Source of the DNA: Methylomonas fluvii
Lineage (GTDB): Bacteria; Pseudomonadota; Gammaproteobacteria; Methylococcales; Methylomonadaceae
Length of the DNA: 64,000 nucleotides
Direction of reading: 5' to 3'
Assembly: GCF_014850975.1 (NCBI RefSeq)
Contig: NZ_JACXST010000002.1
Location: 1-64,000 of the forward strand
Shown here piece after piece: positions 1 to 7,792 of the stretch; positions within the stretch are counted from its first letter, which is position 1; every line of letters starts with the position of its first letter. The notes below the pieces were generated by a model. That model was not told the origin of the DNA and searched no databases. It saw only the letters and a list, made by a program, of their open reading frames with translations. The translations under genes and the position numbers were made by a program.

Positions 1-1
1 A

Positions 2-544
2 ACAGAAAAAGGTAATAATGACACCCGTGCTTTGATAAAACTCTTCAACTTGGAAGGGAATGAAATGGGTACCATCCAGACTTCTTTTCCTACTAGCGAA
101 ATCAGCAATATCAGTTTCAGTCCTGACGGTAAAACATTAGCTTCAGTGTATGAAGACAGAGTTATCTTATGGAACTTGAATTTGGATGATTTATTAGGAC
201 GAGCATGTGACACAATACGCAATTATTTGCTGACTAGCAATGATGTTAGTCAGCAAGATAAGCATTTATGCGATGGTATCGAAACAACAATAGATGCTAT
301 TCAGAGCCCACCTGGGTCAACTGCTATTCCCGGAGATGACCTGTCGATGGACCAGATACTGCAACTCCAGCCTGATAATGGGGCTATGCCTGGTAAAATC
401 CCGAAAGAAACAGTTAATTGTGGGTCCAAGAAAGCAACGCATTTGGAGTGCCCACCTTCTGAGCACAAACCCCGTCCAAGGCCCATCAAGATAACCACCA
501 ATCCCAACCATGTTAATCCATGGAGTATAGAAACAAATGAATAG
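2..544 (+). CDS. WD40-repeat protein, C-terminal fragment (cut by window edge)
   Basis: The reading frame is open to the left edge, so only the 3' end of the gene is seen. The first part has WD40 character: an 'IKLFNLEG' strand, then 'ISFSPDGKTLAS' and 'VILWNL', the classic end of one blade. After the last blade comes a helical stretch (about residues 55-90, 'LLGRACDTIRNYL'), typical of the tail of bacterial NACHT/AAA-WD40 proteins, then a low-complexity Pro/Lys-rich tail. WD40 propellers are protein-interaction platforms. Whether the missing N-terminus carries a NTPase or effector domain cannot be told here. Confidence 0.75.
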   Translation, partial: TEKGNNDTRALIKLFNLEGNEMGTIQTSFPTSEISNISFSPDGKTLASVYEDRVILWNLNLDDLLGRACDTIRNYLLTSNDVSQQDKHLCDGIETTIDAIQSPPGSTAIPGDDLSMDQILQLQPDNGAMPGKIPKETVNCGSKKATHLECPPSEHKPRPRPIKITTNPNHVNPWSIETNE

Positions 545-646
545 TCTAGGAATATTCGATATTCATCTGTTCAAGCCCTTGTCAGTTTGCGAAACCAAGG
601 GCGGGGGTTCCAGCCATGCATTTTGGCAAATTTTGGGAGCGCGAGA

Positions 647-1183
647 ATGAACCGACTGGCGATCACTTTCATTGCTATTTTCCTTTCCGCCTGCGCCTAC
701 TTAGATGAGCCCCTTCAAGCGCCAACGGCCGTTGCCCAAATCCCACCAGAGCCACTGCAATGTGATCCGAATAAAGCAGCGTGCCCCCCAAAACAACTGA
801 CTACCCATTGGAATAAGAAAGGCTGCGACGAGAAGCAGGGGCGCTTTATGATTATCGAAAAACCAGGCACATATATTTACCCAGAGCAGCCACAATCCGG
901 TCAAGAACTTTTACATCACTTCACTTATGGAACCTGTGCGGATGATCGATTACCCATCAAAGGCTCTATAAGCAGGAAAATTTTCCATACAAAAACTTTA
1001 GACAAAAACTTGGTCTTTGCAAGTAAAAATGATGATTTCGAGATTAAGGCCGGTACTTGGGAGCATACCGCTAAAATCAAGACGCCGCTAGGAATGACAC
1101 CAGGTAAATACATTTTCCAAACTATTATTACTATCCAGGGTATCCCAGAAAAAAATGAATACCCATTTACGATAAAAAAATAA
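647..1183 (+). CDS. Putative lipoprotein, unknown function
   Basis: A 178-residue protein begins at an ATG preceded by GGAG (636-639) at 7-nt spacing. This start is preferred over an upstream one because it places a signal peptide with a lipobox (LSAC, Cys at residue 16) at the N-terminus. The mature part has several cysteines ('CDPNKAACPPK', 'KGCDEKQG', 'YGTCADDR') and ends in a beta-rich segment with 'GTWEHTAKIKTPLGMTPGKY', resembling an Ig-like extracellular domain. I do not recognise the family. It is probably anchored in the outer membrane and lies in the accessory region beside a WD40 gene and an IS. Confidence 0.6.
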   Translation: MNRLAITFIAIFLSACAYLDEPLQAPTAVAQIPPEPLQCDPNKAACPPKQLTTHWNKKGCDEKQGRFMIIEKPGTYIYPEQPQSGQELLHHFTYGTCADDRLPIKGSISRKIFHTKTLDKNLVFASKNDDFEIKAGTWEHTAKIKTPLGMTPGKYIFQTIITIQGIPEKNEYPFTIKK

Positions 1184-1545
1184 ACTAAATCAGGATGCAA
1201 TTAAACAAACGACATTAAATTTGCACCAAAAAACCGCAGATGATCCTGTCACTTTCCAAAATCAATGTCAGCAGTATGAGCTAGAGCCGGGAACCTGCTA
1301 ACAATGTTGATGGACGCAAACTATCAGTGTTCAACTTGTTTCAGAATAGGTGTTCAGGATGAGCCAGAATATGCACTTTTGACATCGGCTTTGACAATTC
1401 GCTGACACTGACTTTGAAAAGCGACAAACAATCTCAATACTGCGAAATTTAATGAGTTAAAAAAACTAGTGTTTTTTTAACGTTTTATCTCATACCCGAA
1501 AAACCGGGTAAAAAATTTATGCTCCCTCCTAAAAAACGTTAAAAA
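1184..1545. other. Intergenic, 360 bp: no convincing gene
   Basis: A short frame continuing from 1185 ends in 'QQYELEPGTC' at a TAA near 1301. It has no start codon of its own and lies +1 to the lipoprotein gene, so it could be a decayed tail. The right part holds an inverted repeat, listed separately, just before the IS5 element. Confidence 0.4.
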
Positions 1546-1547
1546 AC
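1471..1547. repeat. Long imperfect inverted repeat with inner hairpin
   Basis: Arms GTTTTTTTAACGTTTT (1471-1486) and AAAAAACGTTAAAAAAC (1531-1547) are inverted copies. Between them sits a second hairpin, ACCCG...CGGGT (1494-1509). It could be the end of an older mobile element or a bidirectional terminator. The IS5 element begins about 6 bp after the right arm. Confidence 0.5.
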
Positions 1548-1552
1548 TAAGT

Positions 1553-3089
1553 AGTCGTCCCTGAAATAGGACAAACATAGCCTTAAGGCATTGAATTAAA
1601 AGTAATAAGCGAGAAAAAAGAAGGGTAATAATTGCAAGAAACGGGTAAAATAGATATTAATTTCTTGCAAATTTTTATTCAAAATGAAGCCAAAATCCCA
1701 AGAAACGAGCGGCCAAATCGATTTGTTCAATACCCCGCTGGCCGATCTGCTGAACCCCCGTCACGAGTTGTACCAATTAGCCCAGTTGATCGATTGGAAA
1801 ACGATTGACGATGCTTTCGGTCAGTACTTTGTTGCCTCACAAGGGGCGCCGGCACTGTCCACACGGTTGGTGGCGGGATTGCATTACCTGAAACACGCCT
1901 TTGCGTGGTCGGATGAGGCGGTCGTAGCCCGCTGGCTGGAGAATCCTTATTGGCAATTCTTTTGCGGCGAAACCTTCTTTCAGCACGACACGCCTTGTCA
2001 TCCCACCTCGCTGACCAAATGGCGGCAGCGCATGGGCGAAGCAGGTTGTGAGCAATTGTTGGCCCTGACCATTCAAGCAGGCATCGACAGTAAGGCGGTA
2101 AAGAAGCAGGACTTTGAAGCAGTGACAGTGGACAGTACCGTCCAGGAGAAAGCCATCACCTATCCAACCGATGGCAAATTGTACGAACGCTGCCGCCAGC
2201 ACCTAGTGCGTCTGGCCGAGCAACATGAAATCTCGCTGAGGCAGAACTACAATCGCAAAGCCCCGTATCTACTGCTGATACCCAAAGGGCACAAGTGGCA
2301 AACCGCTACCATCATGCCAAGCACATGAAACGCAAACGCAAAATGCTCAAACAACTGAAAACCTTGGTCGGTCGGGTGTATCGTGATATTGAGCGTCAAT
2401 TGGACAATCAATCCGACGCCGTCAAAGCGGCGTTCAAAGAGACGCTGGCGAAAACCCAACGGATTTTGAATCAGCAAACCCAGGATAAAAGCAAGCTGTA
2501 CAGCTTTCACGCCCCGGAAGTGGAGTGTATTGCCAAAGGCAAGGTACACAAAAGATACGAGTTTGGCGTCAAGGTGGGCATCACCGTCACCAACAAAAGC
2601 AATTTCGTGCTGGGTGCCCGCAGCTTTCCGGGTAATCCCTATGATGGACACACGTTGGAATCCTGTCTGGAACAGGCAGAAATTCTGAGCGGCATCCGCG
2701 CTAAGGAAGTGTTTGTGGATTTAGGCTATCGGGGGATTGAAGTGCCGAATGTAACCATTTACAAAGCTCGCCAAAAGCGGGGTGTGAATACCCGAAGACT
2801 CAAGCAAGCGTTAAAACGCCGCAACGCCATCGAACCGATCATTGGTCACCTGAAGAACGACGGCTTATTGGGACGCAATTACCTCAAAGGTGAAATGGGG
2901 GATGCGTTGCACGCCATCCTCTGTGGTGCCGGCCACAACATCCGTTTGATCCTCAGGCGGTTGAGGATTTTTTGGTCTTATTTTTGGCAGTCGCTGTCTC
3001 GGCTCTGGGGCGCATTCTCATCTGAGCAATTCTTGTTGGCACCATAAGACCGAGTATCTATGAAAATTTCGGCTTTTTCAGGGACGACT
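1553..3089 (+). mobile_element. IS5-family insertion sequence
   Basis: Inverted terminal repeats AGTCGTCCCTGAAA (1553-1566) and its complement TTTCAGGGACGACT (3076-3089) flank a transposase locus. AAGT occurs directly outside both ends (1549-1552 and 3090-3093) and is a candidate 4-bp target duplication. The wider shared word ACTAAGT makes the exact boundary ambiguous by a base or two. The transposase is frame-broken, so this copy is probably not autonomous. Confidence 0.8.
1684..3047 (+). pseudogene. IS5-family transposase, frameshifted
   Basis: Two overlapping frames make up one DDE transposase. The first (1684-2328) carries the N-terminal DUF772-like region and the first catalytic Asp ('VTVDSTVQEKAI'). 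The second (from about 2292 to 3047) carries the second Asp ('VFVDLGYRG') and the Glu ('AIEPIIGHLKNDGL'). The natural join is expected to read NYNRKAPYLLLQ followed by VANRYHHAKHMKRKRK. The intervening ATACCCAAAGGGCA (2278-2291, 14 nt) looks like an insertion that shifts the frame. The position in the middle of the catalytic domain does not look like a programmed frameshift. A sequencing error is possible. Confidence 0.8.
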
Positions 3090-3093
3090 AAGT

Positions 3094-3468
3094 AAAAAAG
3101 TCCGGGTGTGCTTCGGTTAAACAATCGGAGGTAAAAAAAGTATGGCCAATGCCTAAATATTGGGTAGTTCCCACTAAATTTACACTTCTGATTGCACTTA
3201 ATGTCGGAACCTGTTTTGCCGGAGAAAACATTTTTTTGATTTTTTGTGAGTCTGCAAAGGGTTTTATAGCTGTCATCAGAAATTTTTAGGCCGATGTTGC
3301 CTTGGGGTCGGGTGTTGACGGTCCACTCTTCAGATTCATCGCCGGAAAGCAGGCATTGAATTCCGATTTCTGAAAGCTGCCAATCTTCACCGAGTTTACT
3401 AGCACCACAGCTGATAGTTAAGATTTAATTTGTTGTGACAGGATCGCTAGACACTTCGATACATTTCG
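3094..3468. other. Intergenic, 375 bp, with possible minus-strand coding relic
   Basis: No intact gene is seen. On the minus strand one frame stays open except for a single TAA over about 3094-3560, and reads protein-like ('SCGASKLGEDWQLSEIGIQ', 'GDESEEWTVNTRPQGNIG'). The frame runs into the IS5 end, so it may be a gene truncated by the IS insertion. There is no clear start or family match. Confidence 0.3.
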
Positions 3469-3651
3469 TTGACTCTAAACTCAGGCAAACCATGTTCAAC
3501 ATCCCTCTCCAATTGCCCACTTTGTAGTCTGGAGCATGCAAGTCATCTGGCCTTTCACTATGACAGCCAATACCAGGAACTAATAAAGACCCTGGCTAAT
3601 CTAGGCTGTGAACTTAATAACTTGCGCAAAGCGCCGCATCAGCGCCAGTGA
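3469..3651 (+). CDS. Possible small ORF (weak)
   Basis: A 60-codon frame with a TTG start and no clear ribosome binding site encodes a hydrophilic peptide with a CPLC motif ('SNCPLCSLEHASH'). It sits 36 bp before the DUF1566 gene in the same direction. The opposite strand over its first third is also open, so the strand assignment is uncertain. Unknown function; listed only because composition looks coding-like. Confidence 0.2.
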   Translation: MTLNSGKPCSTSLSNCPLCSLEHASHLAFHYDSQYQELIKTLANLGCELNNLRKAPHQRQ

Positions 3652-3687
3652 ACCACTAACAGCCAAACAGAAATAAGGAGCATTGCC

Positions 3688-4167
3688 ATGATTGATCTCA
3701 AAGAAATAGCAAAAGTGGTTTTATTGGCTGGGGGTTTATTATTGGGGCATGCTGTTCAAGCGGAAAGCACTGTTAGTCCGGCCGTTCCATATAGCGAGAG
3801 AGCTAAGACTGCTGCAATATATGGGCTTGGCGACAGTGGCCCCCAAGGTGGCAAAGTCTATTATGTCGATGATACGGGTGAGCATGGCCTGGAAGCGAAA
3901 GCAGCCGATGAGATCAATTCACTAAGTTGGAGTGACGCTGTTACAGTTGCAGGTGCTTATGGCTCCGGCTGGCATTTGCCGACAAAGACTGAGTTAAAAG
4001 TCTTATATGAACACAGAAACGTGGTGGGCGGTTTTGCTAAAGACGACTATTGGAGCGCTACGGAGCAAGACATCAACAGCGCCTGGATCCAGGGCTTCGG
4101 CAATGGCGACCAGGATCGCTACAATAAATACAGTAAGCTTAGCGTGCGTGCTGTCCGGTCTTTTTAA
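3688..4167 (+). CDS. Secreted DUF1566 (Lcl-type) domain protein
   Basis: A 159-residue protein starts at an ATG with a clear AAGGAG site 8 nt upstream. Residues 1-25 form a signal peptide (hydrophobic 'VVLLAGGLLLGHAVQA'). The mature part (about 50-159) has the DUF1566/Lcl C-terminal pattern: 'GGKVYYVDDTGEHGL', then 'GSGWHLPTKTELKVLY', then 'DDYWSATEQ' and a final 'KLSVRAVRSF'. This C-type-lectin-like fold occurs in bacterial surface or secreted proteins of mostly unknown role. The small gene downstream follows in the same direction. Confidence 0.75.
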   Translation: MIDLKEIAKVVLLAGGLLLGHAVQAESTVSPAVPYSERAKTAAIYGLGDSGPQGGKVYYVDDTGEHGLEAKAADEINSLSWSDAVTVAGAYGSGWHLPTKTELKVLYEHRNVVGGFAKDDYWSATEQDINSAWIQGFGNGDQDRYNKYSKLSVRAVRSF

Positions 4168-4230
4168 TTTGTTTCTCCAACCAGGAAAAACAGCGTCTAC
4201 CGGTAAAAATCAGATCAAGGAATAGCTTTT

Positions 4231-4473
4231 ATGAATACACTGGTTGCAAAAATGATTAGTTTTTTAAAGACTGATCGATATGCTGATGATCCGATCGACC
4301 TTGCTGAAAAACCAATCAGCACAGCTGCCTTTGCTGTAAATAAAGAACCCGAGCAACTTCACAAAGGCAAAAGACGTTTAAAGGAAAACTACACAAGTCA
4401 CTGGGATTTGGATTATCTGCCCAGAAAAGAAGTCGATAAAATATTGGCTGAAATTCAAAACCGTAACCCTTAA
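4231..4473 (+). CDS. Small hypothetical protein
   Basis: An 80-residue hydrophilic, charged protein with an ATG preceded by AAGGAA about 8 nt upstream. No signal peptide, membrane span or known motif. The C-terminus ('YLPRKEVDKILAEIQNRNP') looks like one helix. It lies 63 bp after the DUF1566 gene and could be co-transcribed. Function unknown. Confidence 0.5.
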   Translation: MNTLVAKMISFLKTDRYADDPIDLAEKPISTAAFAVNKEPEQLHKGKRRLKENYTSHWDLDYLPRKEVDKILAEIQNRNP

Positions 4474-4503
4474 AGCTAACTCCCTTTAGGCCAAGAACTT
4501 TGA

Positions 4504-4825
4504 TGTAACATTAATACCTATCCTTTCGGTCAGTTTGATCGTCCACAAACCGCGGTTGAGACAAACCTTTGCGCTCAAGGAGGGGGTATCTCAAACTTTG
4601 ATAGACAGCTTTCGGTTTTACTGCTGCCAAACTCTGAAATTGTTAAATGTCGCATAGTGGCCGGGCGGGCCAAAGAAGATGTAAGGTTACTTGCCAAAAA
4701 GCTGCCATTCGCTGAACTTAGGGAAGGAAGATTTCGCTAGCGTCATCGAAGGCCGGTTTTGGCCGATCAAAACCGCTCAAAATCTGGCTGAATTTGTATC
4801 GGAATATGCAAAATGGCTGAATTGA
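4504..4825 (+). pseudogene. Decayed coding region, unknown family
   Basis: A frame is open from 4504 to a TAG at 4738-4740 without a start codon and reads protein-like ('TYPFGQFDRPQTAVETNL', 'RAKEDVRLLAKKLPFAEL'). A second frame takes over near 4728 and runs to TGA 4823-4825 ('ASVIEGRFWPIKTAQNLAEF', 'EYAKWLN'). Together they look like the 3' half of one gene carrying a frameshift and missing its 5' end. The family is not recognised. Confidence 0.4.
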
Positions 4826-4841
4826 ACTTTGGAAAGGTTGG

Positions 4842-5825
4842 TTATCTATCTACCAGTAACCGCCCGCAACGCGTGATTCGATCGAAACTAAACACATGCT
4901 CTCTCGGGCTTTCGTAGCAACGTCCCACCAATCTTCGTCTGTAATCCGGCTCGCCTTTTTCTAGATAAATAGTGGCACCACAAATGGGACATGCCGCCGA
5001 ATACCGAACCAACCGAATCACTCTTAAATCCCCGTCTCGTAGCAGTTCGAACTGCGCAGACTGTTCATGAAAATTTGTGAACAATTCATGGGCTACGACG
5101 ATTCGATCATCCAACAATAATATCCAAGGCTTGATGATCGTGACCCAGGAAACATAGGGAATGGCGAAAATACTTACCAGTAATGTCAAATCTTGCGTCG
5201 TCACGGATCTGGGTACGGATAACGATAGCCATCCAGCATAAGCAATTAACACCGCGAACACAGCTATGATTGCTAGCCAACCCGCTATAACCCAGACATG
5301 CCATTGTCTTAATTCGATTTGTCCACGCCGAAATAACCGACTCGCGATCCAACTGGGTTTGATTTCACCTAGTTCAGTCATTTGATAGCTGGCTTGCAAA
5401 TCGGCAGCATTGTTCCTGCCAAGTACACCTTCAATCGCTTGGTCTTCTTCCGTAATTTCCGGTATCGGTTCTGCCTTGATATAGAACGTCGTGAGTTGTC
5501 CCGGACCGCCCTTTGTGCTTTTACGCTCTGGCTTTGGGTAATGAGGCAGCTCATATTTACGGGCATATTCGATAATTTGTGGCTCTCTGGCTTCACAATA
5601 TTTCTTCAACGAACCCGGCCAATCGATCCACTTTTTAGGATCGGCAATTCCTATAGATTCACCGACTGCGGCGACGATTTCATCAGCCGTGAACCGCCGC
5701 TTCGACTCTTCAAATTCTGACTTCTTCAAGGATTCCTGGGCTAACGCCCGCAATATGCGGTGGCCTTTTTCATCGCTTGGCTCGCTATCCAGCCAGTCTA
5801 TCAAGCATTGAATTACCTCACGCAT
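4842..5825 (-). CDS. Two-TM membrane protein with C-terminal zinc-ribbon-like motif
   Basis: About 327 residues from the ATG at 5825, which has a GGGGTGG stretch upstream; a TTG four codons earlier is possible. The N-terminal half (about 1-170) is soluble and charged. Two hydrophobic segments follow ('VWVIAGWLAIIAVFAVLIAY' and 'DLTLLVSIFAIPYVSWVTII'). The C-terminal cytoplasmic part contains CPICG and later cysteines ('VGRCYESPREH', 'ITRCGRLL'), suggesting a metal site. No family is recognised. It is divergent from the FlhDC-like cluster and sits in the same island, so it may be island cargo. Confidence 0.6.
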   Translation of the reverse strand: MREVIQCLIDWLDSEPSDEKGHRILRALAQESLKKSEFEESKRRFTADEIVAAVGESIGIADPKKWIDWPGSLKKYCEAREPQIIEYARKYELPHYPKPERKSTKGGPGQLTTFYIKAEPIPEITEEDQAIEGVLGRNNAADLQASYQMTELGEIKPSWIASRLFRRGQIELRQWHVWVIAGWLAIIAVFAVLIAYAGWLSLSVPRSVTTQDLTLLVSIFAIPYVSWVTIIKPWILLLDDRIVVAHELFTNFHEQSAQFELLRDGDLRVIRLVRYSAACPICGATIYLEKGEPDYRRRLVGRCYESPREHVFSFDRITRCGRLLVDR

Positions 5826-6262
5826 AAACCACCCCAAACCAGGTAACCAGCAGTATTTGTCTGGTTAGTGAATAGCCGATTCATAACAATGTCCTCCATA
5901 ACAAATTCGAGATGAGCAATATAAAAATGATTTTGGAATGCAATTATTCAGGTCAAACACCAATTAAGGCTCTACTTGTTGTAGGCAAAGTCTCTGTTAA
6001 GCAGAACGAGATTAGAAGAATTTCAGGATCATTCAATTCATTGGACCCCGCAATTCGCCTGGCGTTATCAAATTGGCCGTCCGTTATATGCCGAAAAAGG
6101 CGTCGCCAGCGCAATAGGACAATTATTTTCAACAAAGCCAAATCATATCTATCGGGGGTTCCGGAGGTTTGTGACCCAAAACAGGTCACTTTGCGACCGG
6201 GACATTTGCGCGTTGCTCTCCTAGCATATCGACAACAGTCGTTAATCAACTCAGAGGCGTTT
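5826..6262. other. Intergenic, 437 bp upstream of the FlhDC-like cluster
   Basis: The region should hold the divergent promoters. A + strand frame from 5912 is in phase with the FlhD-like gene, but its product looks non-coding. A different frame, 5985-6224, reads more protein-like ('FAWRYQIGRPLYAEKGVASA', 'PNHIYRGFRRFV') yet has no ATG start, so it may be a relic. GTGACC-N7-GGTCAC (6171-6189) is a perfect 6-bp inverted repeat that could be an operator or chance within that frame. Confidence 0.35.
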
Positions 6263-6556
6263 ATGTCAACACTGGACGAAGATATTGCCCGGCTAAATTT
6301 CGAATATCTCATGCTTGCTAGAGAGTGCGCGCGCAGTAATCCTGAAGAGACGGCCTGGCGATTTGGATTAGATCGAGTTGGCATACACCGTCTCGCCGGC
6401 ATGACACAGGAGCAACTTCGTGAACACGCCGAAAGCAGTCGTGCTGTGATTCAGTTATTGCCTGTCTATGCCCCAAGCAACCTGCCTATGGTTGCCTATG
6501 TGGATCTGCTCCAACCCAATATCACTGGAACCGTGGATGAAACCAATGCCCATTAA
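6263..6556 (+). CDS. FlhD-like transcriptional activator subunit
   Basis: A 97-residue protein from the ATG at 6263, with AGAGGCG just upstream. A longer in-frame start at 5912 is rejected because only the part from 6263 looks like FlhD. The pattern 'INLSYLLLAQRL...FRLGI' of FlhD is echoed by 'LNFEYLMLARECAR' and 'WRFGLDRVGIHRLAGMTQEQL'. FlhD works only in a complex with FlhC. In mobile elements, FlhD/FlhC homologues (SetD/SetC of SXT, AcaD/AcaC of IncC plasmids) are master activators of transfer. The gene overlaps the FlhC-like gene by 11 bp, a sign of translational coupling. Confidence 0.65.
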   Translation: MSTLDEDIARLNFEYLMLARECARSNPEETAWRFGLDRVGIHRLAGMTQEQLREHAESSRAVIQLLPVYAPSNLPMVAYVDLLQPNITGTVDETNAH

Positions 6557-7154
6557 ATGCAGATCAAACATAGGCGCAGATTTGCTATTGGCGAAAAAAT
6601 TAATCCAACTCGGCGCCCGTCCTCCAATTGTCAGCCAACTCTGCCATTTAACCCGAAAGCAAAGCATCGCATTTTTTAAGACGGTACAAGGGAAAGCACC
6701 CAAACAAGGCATGCTGCCACACGATCATCAATGGGCCATTCGCTCGGCGTTCAACAACATTCATGCCTCGCTATTTTTAAGCATGATTGAAGACATTCGG
6801 CAGCGGCTTTGCGCCCCGAACCTGAACGCGACTTTACTGGTTGCAGCTTATGAGATCTACAGCAACGTCACTTCCAGAATTTTAGCCGATCGGCAATTTA
6901 TCCAACCGCGCTCCGGCCAACATTATCCGTTAGATATCAACCGGGCTTGGTATTTAATCAGCCTGCTCTCAGCGGGTGATTTGGTGTTCATGGTTTGCGG
7001 TCGTTGCCGCGCCCGCTACCTGGGCATGATTCACCCTGATGTCTCATTTAGCCAATGCCCTATCTGCGAGGTGTGGACTGATCGGTCGGGGCGGCGGCGT
7101 TGGGTTTCCGCAAAATCAAAAAAGCTCACATTGAACAAACCAAGTGCTCGTTAG
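6546..7154 (+). CDS. FlhC-like zinc-binding transcriptional activator
   Basis: A 202-residue protein starts inside the FlhD-like gene (an ATG three codons earlier is also possible). It follows FlhC closely: 'KLIQLGARPPIVSQLCHLTRKQ' matches the N-terminal helix-turn-helix region, 'APKQGMLPHDHQW' matches the PPPKGMLPF loop, 'NIHASLFLSM' the helix after it, and 'INRAWYLISLLSAG' the later core. Four cysteines in CxxC pairs (C151/C154 and C171/C174) match the FlhC zinc site. It should form the DNA-binding activator with the preceding FlhD-like subunit. The C-terminal tail is basic. Confidence 0.8.
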   Translation: MPIKCRSNIGADLLLAKKLIQLGARPPIVSQLCHLTRKQSIAFFKTVQGKAPKQGMLPHDHQWAIRSAFNNIHASLFLSMIEDIRQRLCAPNLNATLLVAAYEIYSNVTSRILADRQFIQPRSGQHYPLDINRAWYLISLLSAGDLVFMVCGRCRARYLGMIHPDVSFSQCPICEVWTDRSGRRRWVSAKSKKLTLNKPSAR

Positions 7155-7186
7155 AGACGATCCATCAGCTAGTAAGGAGAAGTCGC

Positions 7187-7780
7187 ATGAATATCGTTGT
7201 CGTCACCGCCACCAGTTCCCAAATACCTCAGTCTATCCATGGCAAAAATCTTGCCCGATTAGCACGTGAATGCTTTGCTAATCAGCAATCGCTAACAATT
7301 GATTTTAAGGACGTTAAAAGCATAACGCAGGGGTTCTTTCAGGAATTGTTTTTGCCACTGGTCGCTGAATTCGGATCCGATTTTCTAAAATCGAAACTGA
7401 CAATAGTTAATATGGCGGGGCATGTCGACAAAATGATGCAGTCAGCATTCAAAAATCTTGAGGCCTACTTTGACAAACTGACGGCAATAGATAAGCTCGA
7501 TTGCGATCAAGAGATCTATGCCATGAATCAGGCATGGCTCATCAAAGCCAGAGAAATCGCACGGGAGAACCCGGTGCTGACTGAATTAATCTTGGGGATT
7601 ACCGATGAGGCCATGCGATTGGCACTCGAAAAACTGTCATTAGAAGACATTGATTTCATTGCCCGATCTAATTGGCTATGTTTCACCCCCCGATTTTCGA
7701 GTCAATTTATTCAGAGTATCAATCGAGAATCACCCCCGATAGTGGAAGCTATGCTCGGATTAAGTGGCGCTATCGATTAA
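7187..7780 (+). CDS. DUF4325 (STAS-like)-FlhD fusion protein
   Basis: A 197-residue protein with an AAGGAGA site (7174-7180) before the ATG. Residues 1-80 match the STAS-like DUF4325 pattern ('LTIDFKDVKSITQGFFQELF', then 'SKLTIVNM'). Residues 110-190 read like FlhD: 'YAMNQAWLIKAREIARENPV', 'LGITDEAMRLALEKLSLED', 'FIARSNWLCFTPRF', matching FlhD's 'LPQMVKLAETNQLVCHFRF'. STAS-like domains usually bind protein partners in signalling switches, so this domain may gate assembly of the FlhD/FlhC-type activator. The gene follows the FlhC-like gene by 32 bp and precedes a second one by 12 bp. The fusion is, to my knowledge, unusual. Confidence 0.65.
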   Translation: MNIVVVTATSSQIPQSIHGKNLARLARECFANQQSLTIDFKDVKSITQGFFQELFLPLVAEFGSDFLKSKLTIVNMAGHVDKMMQSAFKNLEAYFDKLTAIDKLDCDQEIYAMNQAWLIKAREIARENPVLTELILGITDEAMRLALEKLSLEDIDFIARSNWLCFTPRFSSQFIQSINRESPPIVEAMLGLSGAID

Positions 7781-7792
7781 GAGAGGGAGCTA

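Noticed and set aside
2278..2328. Programmed frameshift of the IS5 transposase
   Set aside because: The junction is not a slippery heptamer and lies inside the catalytic domain; a 14-nt insertion explains it better.
5912..6262. In-frame N-terminal extension of the FlhD-like gene
   Set aside because: The residues from 5912 to 6262 look unlike FlhD and the family is about 100 residues long; the ATG at 6263 fits better.
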